This document shows positions 34,698-42,357 of a DNA stretch of 64,000 nucleotides, one piece after another (the stretch's first letter is position 1; every line of letters starts with the position of its first letter). The DNA is from Gemmatimonadota bacterium (GTDB lineage Bacteria; Gemmatimonadota; Gemmatimonadetes; Gemmatimonadales; GWC2-71-9). Both the position numbers and the translations under genes were made by a program. Location of the stretch: contig QHVB01000030.1 in NCBI GenBank assembly GCA_003222195.1, positions 206,170-270,169 on the forward strand, read 5' to 3'. The notes under the pieces were generated by a model. That model made no database searches and was not told the DNA's origin. It saw nothing but the letters and a program-made list of their open reading frames with translations.

Positions 34698-35689
34698 CTC
34701 TTCTTGAACGCGTCCGTGAAGGCCTGGGCCGCCCGCTTGGCGGTATCCACCACGTCGTTCACGACTGCTTTCGCTTCCTTCATATAATGGTCGCGCGCCT
34801 CGTCGATGTCGTTCTCGATCGGGCGTTTCTCGGCGTCGGGGCCGCGGCGCGTGTACTCGCCGTTCAGGATTCGGTCATACGCGCCCGCTTCGACCCACCG
34901 CTGCAGCTCGGCCGCACGGAGCGTGTTGAAGGGGTGCGTCTGATCGAGCGTATTCAGGATCTTGAAGATGCGATCGACGGCGCCGCCCGTGTCCTCGTAC
35001 TCCTTGGCCTGCGCGAGGAACGCGTCCAGATCCATCTGCTTCATGTCGCCGCCGCCGGCCATTTTCAAGAACATGCGCATCGACGCCGGCGGATCCTGCG
35101 TCGCGATCAACCCCGCGCGGTCGGACGACAGCTCGCTCTTGCGGAACCATTCGAGCAGCGCGAAGCGAATCGGCGCGAGGAACAGGCCGGCCAGGAACGG
35201 CAGCACGTTGGCGCTGACGAACAGGATGATGACGAGGATCGTGTGGTACAACGCGTGACCGCTCATGATGTGGCCGAGCTCGTGGCCGAGCAGCGTGCGC
35301 ATCTCGTCGTCGTCGAGCAGCTTGAGCGCCCCGGAATTGATGACGATGAAGGGCCGCTCGACCCCGAACGCGCCGGCGTTGACGAAGGGTGTCTGCGACA
35401 CGAACAGCTCCGGCCGATCCGGCCAGTCCATCGTGGTCAAGACATCCGTATAGAGCGCGTTCATCTTGGGGAACTGATTGGGCCCGACGCGCACGGCATT
35501 GGCCTGGAACAAGAGGCGGATGCCGCGCTCGCCGAAGAATCCGACGATTTTCTTGACGACTTCATCGAACCCCGGAACGGACCGCAGCGTCTGCAGCGCG
35601 GCGCGATCCGCCGGATGCTCCCACGACACGGGAGCGATCTGGGTGAGTATTTTGCGCGGACGAGCCGCGGGCAATGTGGCGTCAGTCAT
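34694..35689 (-). CDS. M48-family metallopeptidase (HtpX/STE24-like)
   Basis: A 331-residue membrane-associated zinc protease. The catalytic motif HELGHIMSGH is near residue 136, followed by a hydrophobic hairpin (ILVIILFVSANVLPFLAGLFL) and the downstream ligand region SELSSDRAGLIA. The N-terminal 100 residues lack a signal peptide or membrane helix, unlike HtpX, so the protein probably associates through the central hairpin. The C-terminal region of about 60 residues is charged and helical. GGAG six bases before the ATG; overlaps purD by four bases. Confidence 0.9.
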   Translation of the reverse strand: MTDATLPAARPRKILTQIAPVSWEHPADRAALQTLRSVPGFDEVVKKIVGFFGERGIRLLFQANAVRVGPNQFPKMNALYTDVLTTMDWPDRPELFVSQTPFVNAGAFGVERPFIVINSGALKLLDDDEMRTLLGHELGHIMSGHALYHTILVIILFVSANVLPFLAGLFLAPIRFALLEWFRKSELSSDRAGLIATQDPPASMRMFLKMAGGGDMKQMDLDAFLAQAKEYEDTGGAVDRIFKILNTLDQTHPFNTLRAAELQRWVEAGAYDRILNGEYTRRGPDAEKRPIENDIDEARDHYMKEAKAVVNDVVDTAKRAAQAFTDAFKKR

Positions 35690-35746
35690 TTATGTCTCCA
35701 GCAGTGAGATTCCCACACATACGCGCACGATATGCGGGTGTTTCGG

Positions 35747-35774
35747 TAGGGGCGCAGCATGCTGCGCCCCTACA
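35747..35774. repeat. Perfect 28-bp palindrome (copy 2)
   Basis: Identical to the copy at 32529-32556. It stands in the 94-base gap between the trans-sulfuration gene and the M48 protease gene, both on the minus strand, just past the stop of the former. The position fits a terminator or transcript-stabilising hairpin. Flanking bases (TTTCG and ACACACAC) differ from copy 1, so the repeat boundary coincides with the palindrome. Confidence 0.85.
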
Positions 35775-35783
35775 CACACATCG

Positions 35784-36953
35784 TCAGTCATCCCCCAGCG
35801 CCTGATCCAGATCCGCGATGAGGTCCTCCACGTCCTCGATCCCGACCGACAACCGCACCAGGCTGTCGGTGAGCCCCATGCGGCGCCGCATGTCGGCCGG
35901 CACGCTCGCATGGGTCATCGAGGCCGGATGGCCGATCAGGCTTTCCACGCCGCCGAGCGATTCCGCGAGCGCAAAGATCTTGGTCCGCCCGACGAAGCGC
36001 CGGGCAACGGCCGTATCGCCCAGCTCGATGCTGATCATCCCGCCGAAGCCCTTCATCTGACGCGTCGCCAGGTCGTGCTGCGGATGCGACCGCAGTCCCG
36101 GATAGTAGACGCGCTGGACTCTGGGGTGCTTCTCCAGCCATTCCGCGATGCGGCGGGCGTTGGCGTCGTGCTGGCGCATGCGCAGTGCCAGCGTCTTGGT
36201 GCCGCGCAGCGCGAGCCAGCAGTCGAACGGACCCGGCACGGCGCCCGACGAATTCTGAATGAAGCCAAGCCGCTCGGCGACGTCGTCCCGGGTCGTCACC
36301 AGCATGCCGCCGACCATGTCGGAGTGGCCGTTGAGGTACTTGGTGGTCGAGTGCAGGACGATGTCGGCGCCGAACTGCAGGGGCTGCTGGAAGAAGGGGG
36401 TGGCGAAGGTGTTGTCGACGGCGAACAGCGCTTTGGCTTTGCGCGCGATCTCGCCGGTCGCTGCGAGATCGCACAGTCGCATCATCGGGTTGGTCGGTGT
36501 CTCCGCGTAGACCAGCTTGGTATTCGGGGTCACGGCCGCGGCGACCGCTCGCGTATCACCGCCGTCCACGAACGTGAACGCGATGCCCATGCGCGACCAG
36601 ATGTGCGTCATCTGCCGGTGCGAGCCGCCGTACACATTTTCGCCGCTCACGACGTGATCACCGGCCGAGAGCAGTTTCATCACCGCGTCCAGCGCCGCCA
36701 GTCCCGACCCGAAAGCGAATCCGTGGAGCGCGCCTTCCAGGGCCGCGACATTGCGCTCGAGCGCCTCGCGCGTGGGATTGCGCGTGCGGGCGTACTCGTA
36801 GCCCTTGTTGTGCCCCAGCGCTTCCTGGATGTAGGTCGACGTCTGATAGATGGGGCCCATGACAGCCCCGCTGAGGGGATCGCCTACGTAGCCGGCATGC
36901 ACTGCGCGTGTCGCAAAGCGGCGCGATAGGTCCTGATCGGCGACTCGCGTCAT
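35784..36953 (-). CDS. Trans-sulfuration PLP enzyme (cystathionine gamma-synthase/lyase family)
   Basis: A 389-residue Cys/Met metabolism PLP-dependent enzyme. PLP-binding features: YEYARTRNPTREALE, FGSGLAALDAV, VVSGENVYGGSH, YAETPTNPMMRLCD, VDNTFATPF, and the Schiff-base lysine in LHSTTKYLNGHSD. The C-terminus has SLGGVESLIGHPASMTHASV and LVRLSVGIEDVEDLIADLDQAL. Synthase (MetB) and lyase (MetC/CTH) activities cannot be separated safely from the sequence. I start at ATG 36953 (MTRVADQDLSRRFATRAVHAG); the open frame upstream runs antisense into the next gene. TACGTT at 36960-36965 lies 6 bases before the start. Confidence 0.9.
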   Translation of the reverse strand: MTRVADQDLSRRFATRAVHAGYVGDPLSGAVMGPIYQTSTYIQEALGHNKGYEYARTRNPTREALERNVAALEGALHGFAFGSGLAALDAVMKLLSAGDHVVSGENVYGGSHRQMTHIWSRMGIAFTFVDGGDTRAVAAAVTPNTKLVYAETPTNPMMRLCDLAATGEIARKAKALFAVDNTFATPFFQQPLQFGADIVLHSTTKYLNGHSDMVGGMLVTTRDDVAERLGFIQNSSGAVPGPFDCWLALRGTKTLALRMRQHDANARRIAEWLEKHPRVQRVYYPGLRSHPQHDLATRQMKGFGGMISIELGDTAVARRFVGRTKIFALAESLGGVESLIGHPASMTHASVPADMRRRMGLTDSLVRLSVGIEDVEDLIADLDQALGDD

Positions 36954-37011
36954 GGCCGGAACGTAAGGGCGGCTTTCCTTGGGGGCAAGCGACCTATACT
37001 TTGGCGGGGCC

Positions 37012-38097
37012 ATGCCACCGTTCGCTGGAATGCGATGTCTCGTCGTGGATGACGAGCCGCGGCTGCGCCGCGTGCTCGCGCGCCTGCTCGAGGGCGAAGG
37101 GTTCACGTGCGCGGAGGCGGGTTCCGGCGTCGAGGCCCTCGCCGAGCTCGAGAAGGGACCCGTCCCGCTCGTCATTTCCGACCTCCGGATGCCGGAAATG
37201 GACGGCGTCACGTTGCTCCGCGAAATCATCGCGCGCTGGCCCGAGACGGCCGTCATCGTCGTCACGGCGGTGGCGGAAGTGGAGAGCGCCGTCGCGTGCC
37301 TCCAAATGGGCGCGCTCGACTATGTCGCGAAGCCGTTTCATCTGGACGAGGTGCGGGCCCGCGTCTCACAGGCGCTCGACAAGCGGCGTCTCATCATCGA
37401 AAACCGCACCTACCAGCAAAGCCTGGAGGAGCGCGTCGAGGCGCAGGCCCGGCGCATCGAGGAGCTGTTTCTCGAAGGGGTGCACGCCCTCGTCTTCGCG
37501 CTCGAAGCAAAGGACGCGTACACGCGCGGTCACTCGATGCGCGTCGCGAATTACTCCGTCGAGATCGCGCGTGCCCTCAAACTCGATGCCGACCTGGTCG
37601 ATACGATCGCGCTGGGCGCGGAGCTGCACGACGTGGGCAAGATCGGTGTCAGCGAAAGCGTCCTGCACAAGGCCGGCAAGCTGTCGGATGCCGAGTACCG
37701 CCACATCATGGAACACACGGTGATCGGCGCGCGCATTCTGGGACCCCTGATGAAGGATGCGCCTGGCGCCCTGTCCATCGTCCGCTCCCATCACGAGCGG
37801 CTCGACGGCACCGGCTCCCCCGACCAGTTAAAGGGCGACCAGATCCCGTTCGAGGCGCGCCTCGTCAGTGTGGCGGACGCGTTCGACGCGATGACGAGCG
37901 TGCGCCCCTACCGTCCTTCTCTCTCGGTCCAACATGCGATGCGGGAGCTGGAGGAAGGGAAAGGCGTGCAATTCGATCCCGAGATCGTCAAGGCCTTCCT
38001 GCGGGCGTTCGCGGAAGGGACCACACTACCCATTCCCACGCCCCAGCTGCAGCCGCTCCGCCTGCCCACGCGGGCGATGGAAGCGCGTCGCGCGTAG
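37012..38097 (+). CDS. Response regulator with HD-GYP domain (c-di-GMP phosphodiesterase type)
   Basis: A 361-residue protein: receiver domain at residues 1-125 with phosphoacceptor Asp57 in LVISDLRMPEMDG, a linker helix, then an HD-GYP domain at about 150-345. The HD pair is at 206-207 (ELHDVGKIGV). The second motif reads HHERLDGTGSP at 260-270, so the tyrosine of the GYP signature is replaced by serine. HD-GYP proteins hydrolyse c-di-GMP; the variant site makes activity likely but unproven. No histidine kinase is adjacent. TACTTT at 36997-37002 lies 9 bases before the ATG. Confidence 0.92.
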   Translation: MPPFAGMRCLVVDDEPRLRRVLARLLEGEGFTCAEAGSGVEALAELEKGPVPLVISDLRMPEMDGVTLLREIIARWPETAVIVVTAVAEVESAVACLQMGALDYVAKPFHLDEVRARVSQALDKRRLIIENRTYQQSLEERVEAQARRIEELFLEGVHALVFALEAKDAYTRGHSMRVANYSVEIARALKLDADLVDTIALGAELHDVGKIGVSESVLHKAGKLSDAEYRHIMEHTVIGARILGPLMKDAPGALSIVRSHHERLDGTGSPDQLKGDQIPFEARLVSVADAFDAMTSVRPYRPSLSVQHAMRELEEGKGVQFDPEIVKAFLRAFAEGTTLPIPTPQLQPLRLPTRAMEARRA

Positions 38098-38100
38098 GCC

Positions 38101-39519
38101 ATGTCCGACACGCTGATGGTGAGTGTGTCGGGGGTTCGAGGTCTCGTCGGCACCGATCTCACCCCCGAAGTCGTCGCCCGCTGGGCGGCGGCGTTCGGGA
38201 CGTGGGCGAGAGCGGGGAGGGGGGGAGGGGACGGGGGAAGAGGGAAGCGTGGATCGCGCGTCGTTGTGGGGAGGGATGCGCGGACCTCGGGTCCGATGTT
38301 CGCGCGCGCGGCGACGGCCGGTCTGCAGTCGGTTGGCTGCGATGTCATCGATGTGGGCTTGGTTGCCACACCTACGGTACAACTCGCGGTGGAGCACCAT
38401 CGGGCAGCCGGCGGCATCATCCTCACGGCCAGCCACAATCCCATCGAATGGAACGCGCTGAAGTTCGTCGGTCCCGATGGCATCTTTCTCGACACCGCCG
38501 CGGGCACGCGGGTACGCGACCTGGCTGCCGCGGACTCCCTGCCACGAGCCGGCTTCAAGGCGATAGGTGGGATCGAGGCGGATTCGGAGGCGATTGACCG
38601 CCATCTCGCCGCCGTACTCGTGTTGCGGGGAGTCGACGTCCGGGCGATCCGGCGCCGCCGGTTCCGCGTGGCGCTCGATACCGTGCGCGGTGCGGGCGGG
38701 GCGGTGATGCCGGAGCTGCTCGAGCGGCTCGGGTGTCGGGTGGCGGCGATCAACCTGGAGACCGACGGCCTGTTTCCGCGGCCGCCGGAGCCGGTGCCCG
38801 AGAATCTGAAAGCCCTGGGCGCGCTGGTGCGACGGAAAAAAGCCGATATCGGAATCGCCGTTGATCCGGACGTCGATCGATTGGCGGTCGTCGATGAACG
38901 CGGCAATCCGATCGGTGAAGATTACACGCTCGCGTTTGCCATTAGAGCGGTCTTGGGGAAGCGGGACGGGGGATGGGGGAAGGGTAGGAGCGTCGTCTGC
39001 AATCTGTCGACGAGTTTGGTGGTCGAGGATGCGGCGAAGCAGTTCGGTGCGACGGTCGTTCGCGCGCCAGTCGGTGAGGCGTACGTCGCGCGCAAGATCA
39101 TCGAGCTGAAAGCGGTGATCGGTGGCGAAGGCAACGGCGGCGTGATGTATCCCGCCTTGCACGTGGGACGCGACGCGCCGGTCGCCGCCGTGCTCGTGCT
39201 GTCGCTGCTCGCGCGGGAGCGCGTCACGGTGAGCGACGTGGTGGCACGAGCACCGCGGTACACGATCGTAAAGGCAAAAGTGGAACGCGGAATTCGGAAT
39301 GCGGAACGAATGGGTGGGGTCTATGCGGCGCTGCGTGCCCGGTTTCCGGAGGCGAGCGCTGATCTACAGGATGGACTGCGTCTCGCGTGGCCAGATCGCT
39401 GGCTGCACGTGCGGCCCTCGGGTACGGAGCCCATCATTCGACTGATTGCGGAAGCGCCAACCGGCGCCGACGCGGAACGGCTGATCGCAGAAGGGCGGCG
39501 GTTATGTGCGGCATCGTAG
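38101..39519 (+). CDS. glmM: Phosphoglucosamine mutase-type phosphohexomutase with repeat-derived inserts
   Basis: A 472-residue phosphohexomutase, assigned as GlmM (glucosamine-6-P to glucosamine-1-P) because glmS follows directly. Motifs: SVSGVRGLVG at the N-terminus, the phosphoserine loop TASHNPIEWNALK near residue 110, the metal-binding DPDVDRLAVVD near 258, and the phosphate-binding RPSGTEPIIRLIAE near the C-terminus. Two Gly/Arg-rich inserts (about residues 37-50 and 285-297) come from G-rich heptad runs identical in type to an intergenic palindrome, and a third (about 396-402) from GCGGAAT-type units. All three keep the frame. Confidence 0.9.
   Translation: MSDTLMVSVSGVRGLVGTDLTPEVVARWAAAFGTWARAGRGGGDGGRGKRGSRVVVGRDARTSGPMFARAATAGLQSVGCDVIDVGLVATPTVQLAVEHHRAAGGIILTASHNPIEWNALKFVGPDGIFLDTAAGTRVRDLAAADSLPRAGFKAIGGIEADSEAIDRHLAAVLVLRGVDVRAIRRRRFRVALDTVRGAGGAVMPELLERLGCRVAAINLETDGLFPRPPEPVPENLKALGALVRRKKADIGIAVDPDVDRLAVVDERGNPIGEDYTLAFAIRAVLGKRDGGWGKGRSVVCNLSTSLVVEDAAKQFGATVVRAPVGEAYVARKIIELKAVIGGEGNGGVMYPALHVGRDAPVAAVLVLSLLARERVTVSDVVARAPRYTIVKAKVERGIRNAERMGGVYAALRARFPEASADLQDGLRLAWPDRWLHVRPSGTEPIIRLIAEAPTGADAERLIAEGRRLCAAS
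38212..38248 (+). repeat. Intragenic G-rich heptad run in glmM (first)
   Basis: The stretch encodes RAGRGGGDGGRGKR. Bases 38227-38247 are an exact 21-base match to part of the left arm of the palindrome at 17919-18005. No complementary C-rich arm follows nearby, so this is a half element inside a gene. Confidence 0.75.
38960..38987 (+). repeat. Intragenic G-rich heptad run in glmM (second)
   Basis: Units GGGACGG, GGGATGG, GGGAAGG in tandem, encoding KRDGGWGKG. The same GGGACGGGGGATGGG sequence is found, on the opposite strand, in the right arm of the palindrome at 17974-18005. Confidence 0.7.
39287..39307 (+). repeat. Three 7-base GCGGAAT-type units inside glmM
   Basis: GCGGAAT, TCGGAAT, GCGGAAC in tandem: 21 bases, seven codons, frame kept. 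This is a different unit sequence from the two G-rich runs earlier in the gene. Confidence 0.5.
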
Positions 39520-41339
39520 GGTACACCGGGAAGCGACCCGCGGCGCCTGTCGTGCTCGAGGGTCTCAAGCGCCTCGAGTATCGCGGCTATGACTCGGCCG
39601 GCCTCGCCGTCGTCAACGGGGACGGGGAGCTCCAGATCTTTCGCGCGCCCGGGAAGATCGCCGTGCTGGAGCGGGAGCTCGGCACCCAGCTCCCGGAAGG
39701 CACCACCGCTCTCGCGCACACCCGCTGGGCGACGCATGGTGTGCCCAACACCGTCAACGCGCATCCGCACGCGGACTGCGGCGGCACCATCGCGCTCGTG
39801 CACAACGGCATCATCGAGAACGCCGGCGCGCTGCGCCAGGCACTCAGCAAGCGCGGGCATGTGTTCCGGTCGCAGACCGACACCGAAGTCCTGTCGCATC
39901 TCATCGAAGAGACACACACCAAAGGCGCGCGCCTGGTGGACGCCACCGCCGCAGCGCTGCGCCAGGTGGAGGGGACGTACGGTATCGCGGTGGTCTCCAG
40001 CCGCGAGCCCGATACGATCGTCGCCGCGCGCCGCGGCTCCCCGTTGCTGGTCGCCATCGGCAACGGCGAAAACTTCGTCGCGTCCGACGCGTCGGCCGTG
40101 CTCGCGCACACGCGGTCGGTGGTGTACCTGGACGATGGCGACATCGCGGAAGTCAAACCAGCCGACTATCGGATCACGGATCTCGCGGCCGCGGAGAAGG
40201 AAAAAGAGATCATGCAGGTGGAGTGGGATCTCGCCACGATCGAGCGCGGCGGCTACGCCCACTTCATGCTCAAGGAGATCGTGGAGCAGCCCGAGAGCAT
40301 CCGCAACACGATGCGCGGGCGCCTGCTGGAAGAAGAGGGGACCGTCCGGTTCGGCGGATTGAACATCAACGACGAGGAGCTGCTCAAAGTGCAGCGCATC
40401 GTCATCACCGCCTGCGGCACGTCGTGGCATTCGGGGTTGATCGGGGAATACATGATGGAAGAGCTGGCCCGGATCCCGACCGAAGTCGAGTACGCGTCGG
40501 AGTTCCGCTACCGCAATCCGATCGTCGACGAGCGGACGTTGGTGATCGGGATTTCGCAGTCAGGTGAAACGGCGGACACGCTGGCCGCCTTGCGGGAGGC
40601 GAAGCGGCGCGGCGCGCGGACCCTGGGCCTGGTCAACGTCGTAGGCAGCACGATCGCGCGCGAAGTGGACGGCGGGATCTATCTCCACGCAGGTCCCGAG
40701 ATCGGTGTGGCGAGCACCAAGGCGTTCACGAGTCAGATCGTGGCGCTGGCGCTCTTGACGTTGAAGATGGGCCGGCTGCGCGCTCTCTCGATCCTGCAGG
40801 GAAGGGAAGTCGTGCGCGCGTTGGCCAAGCTGCCCGACCTCGTGACGCGCGTGCTCTCGAAGGCGTCCGAGATCGAGCAACTCGCCGATCGTCTGATTCG
40901 CGCGCAGAACGTGCTGTATCTGGGCCGCGGTTACAACTTTCCGGTGGCGCTCGAAGGCGCGCTCAAGCTCAAGGAAATCTCCTATATCCACGCCGAGGGG
41001 TATCCGGCAGCCGAGATGAAGCACGGCCCGATCGCGCTCATCGATGATCTGATGCCGGTCGTGTTCATCGCGCCGAAGGATGCCGTGCACCAGAAGGTCA
41101 TCAGCAACATCGAGGAAGTGAAGGCGCGCGGCGGTCGTGTGATTGCGATCGTGACGGAGGGCGACACCGCGCTCGACAATCTGGCGGACCACCGGATCGA
41201 GATTCCCGAAACGCTCGACCTGTTGACGCCGGTCATGAGCGTCGTGCCGTTGCAGCTGCTGGCCTACTACATCGCGGTTCGCCGGGGGTGCAACGTCGAC
41301 CAGCCCAGGAACCTCGCCAAGTCGGTGACCGTGGAGTGA
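39504..41339 (+). CDS. glmS: Glutamine-fructose-6-phosphate aminotransferase (isomerizing)
   Basis: A 611-residue two-domain enzyme making glucosamine-6-phosphate for cell-wall precursors. The N-terminal glutaminase starts MCGIVGYTGKR, with nucleophile Cys2 and TRWATHG. The two SIS domains have GTSWHSGLIGEYMME, GISQSGETADTLAALREAK, GASTKAFTSQ-like GVASTKAFTSQIVAL, and the C-terminal DQPRNLAKSVTVE. The ATG at 39504 overlaps the end of glmM by 16 bases; no glmS ribozyme is seen, nor is there space for one. It heads into dtd through a GTGA overlap. Confidence 0.97.
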   Translation: MCGIVGYTGKRPAAPVVLEGLKRLEYRGYDSAGLAVVNGDGELQIFRAPGKIAVLERELGTQLPEGTTALAHTRWATHGVPNTVNAHPHADCGGTIALVHNGIIENAGALRQALSKRGHVFRSQTDTEVLSHLIEETHTKGARLVDATAAALRQVEGTYGIAVVSSREPDTIVAARRGSPLLVAIGNGENFVASDASAVLAHTRSVVYLDDGDIAEVKPADYRITDLAAAEKEKEIMQVEWDLATIERGGYAHFMLKEIVEQPESIRNTMRGRLLEEEGTVRFGGLNINDEELLKVQRIVITACGTSWHSGLIGEYMMEELARIPTEVEYASEFRYRNPIVDERTLVIGISQSGETADTLAALREAKRRGARTLGLVNVVGSTIAREVDGGIYLHAGPEIGVASTKAFTSQIVALALLTLKMGRLRALSILQGREVVRALAKLPDLVTRVLSKASEIEQLADRLIRAQNVLYLGRGYNFPVALEGALKLKEISYIHAEGYPAAEMKHGPIALIDDLMPVVFIAPKDAVHQKVISNIEEVKARGGRVIAIVTEGDTALDNLADHRIEIPETLDLLTPVMSVVPLQLLAYYIAVRRGCNVDQPRNLAKSVTVE

Positions 41340-41782
41340 GAGTCGTTCTCCAGCGAGTCTCTCGCGCCGTCGTTCGGGTCGACAGCCGGGTCACCGGGAG
41401 CATCGGGCCCGGCTTTCTCGTGCTCGCCGGCTTCGCGCCGACGGATACGGATGCGCAGCTCGTCTGGATGGCGGAGAAAATCCTCGGCCTGCGCGTCTTC
41501 GGGGATGCGGAAGGTAAGATGAACCGCGATCTCACCGAGGCGCACGGCGGCGTGCTCGTCGTGTCACAGTTCACGTTGTACGGAGACGCCAGCAAAGGCC
41601 GGCGGCCGAGCTTTATCGATGCCGCCCCGCCGAACGTGGCGATCCCGTTGTACGAAAGATTTGTCGCGCTCCTCACAGAGAAATCGGGCGGAAAGATCCC
41701 CGTCGAGACCGGTGAGTTCGGCGCCATGATGGAAGTCGAACTGGTCAACGACGGGCCGGTGACGTTGATTTTGGAGAAGTGA
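41336..41782 (+). CDS. dtd: D-aminoacyl-tRNA deacylase (DTD)
   Basis: A 148-residue enzyme that removes D-amino acids (and glycine from tRNA-Ala) mischarged on tRNA. Motifs: MRVVLQRVSRAVVRVD at the N-terminus, the active-site strand SQFTLYGDASKGRRPSF, and the Gly-cisPro-containing C-terminal motif NDGPVTLILE. GTG start overlapping the glmS stop by four bases. Chained by another GTGA overlap to maf. Confidence 0.96.
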   Translation: MRVVLQRVSRAVVRVDSRVTGSIGPGFLVLAGFAPTDTDAQLVWMAEKILGLRVFGDAEGKMNRDLTEAHGGVLVVSQFTLYGDASKGRRPSFIDAAPPNVAIPLYERFVALLTEKSGGKIPVETGEFGAMMEVELVNDGPVTLILEK

Positions 41783-42357
41783 AACCGATCGTTCTCGCCT
41801 CCGGCTCCCCCCGCCGGAAGCAGCTCCTCGAAATGCTGCGCATTCCGTTCCGCGTCATCGCGCCCGACGTGGACGAGCACGTCCTGCCCGGCGAAAAGCC
41901 CGACGCCTACGTCACGCGCTTGTCGCGCGCCAAGGCTCAGGCGGTGGTCTCGCTCGCCCCCCAAGACATCGTCTTGGCAGCCGATACAACAGTAGTCATC
42001 GAGCATTCGATCCTCGGCAAACCCGAGTCCCCAAAAGACGCCGTTCACATGTTGGAGCGCCTCCAAGGTCGGACGCACGAAGTCTTGACATCGGTAGCGG
42101 TCGCCGAGAACGGGCGGCTGGAACAGGCGCTCGATGTCTCGCGGGTGACGTTCCGTCCCAACGATCGCCGCACGCTCGAGGAGTACGTCGCCACCGGCGA
42201 GCCGCTCGACAAGGCGGGCGCCTATGCGATTCAGGGACTCGGCGCGCCGCTGATCGAGCGGGTCGAAGGAGACTTCTTTGGTGTGATGGGGTTGCCGCTG
42301 CGGCTCGCGCTGGACCTGCTGGCGAAATTCGGCCGGCCTTACCGCTTCACGCGATAG
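41779..42357 (+). CDS. maf: Maf-family nucleoside triphosphate pyrophosphatase
   Basis: A 192-residue house-cleaning pyrophosphatase acting on dTTP/UTP or methylated nucleotides. Motifs: LASGSPRRKQLLEML, the Lys in SRAKAQAV, the Glu/Asp region LAADTTVVIEHSILGKP, and the KAGAYAIQGLGAPLIERVEGDFFGVMGLPL block. The EPLDKAGAYAIQG pattern is close to YhdE (dTTP/UTP) rather than YceF. Start GTG at 41779; its last 19 bases overlap the end of the converging FHA-cyclase gene. Confidence 0.95.
   Translation: MKPIVLASGSPRRKQLLEMLRIPFRVIAPDVDEHVLPGEKPDAYVTRLSRAKAQAVVSLAPQDIVLAADTTVVIEHSILGKPESPKDAVHMLERLQGRTHEVLTSVAVAENGRLEQALDVSRVTFRPNDRRTLEEYVATGEPLDKAGAYAIQGLGAPLIERVEGDFFGVMGLPLRLALDLLAKFGRPYRFTR

Noticed and set aside
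39440..39504. glmS ribozyme upstream of glmS
   Set aside because: glmS starts inside the end of glmM, leaving no leader for the ribozyme, and no core sequence was seen.
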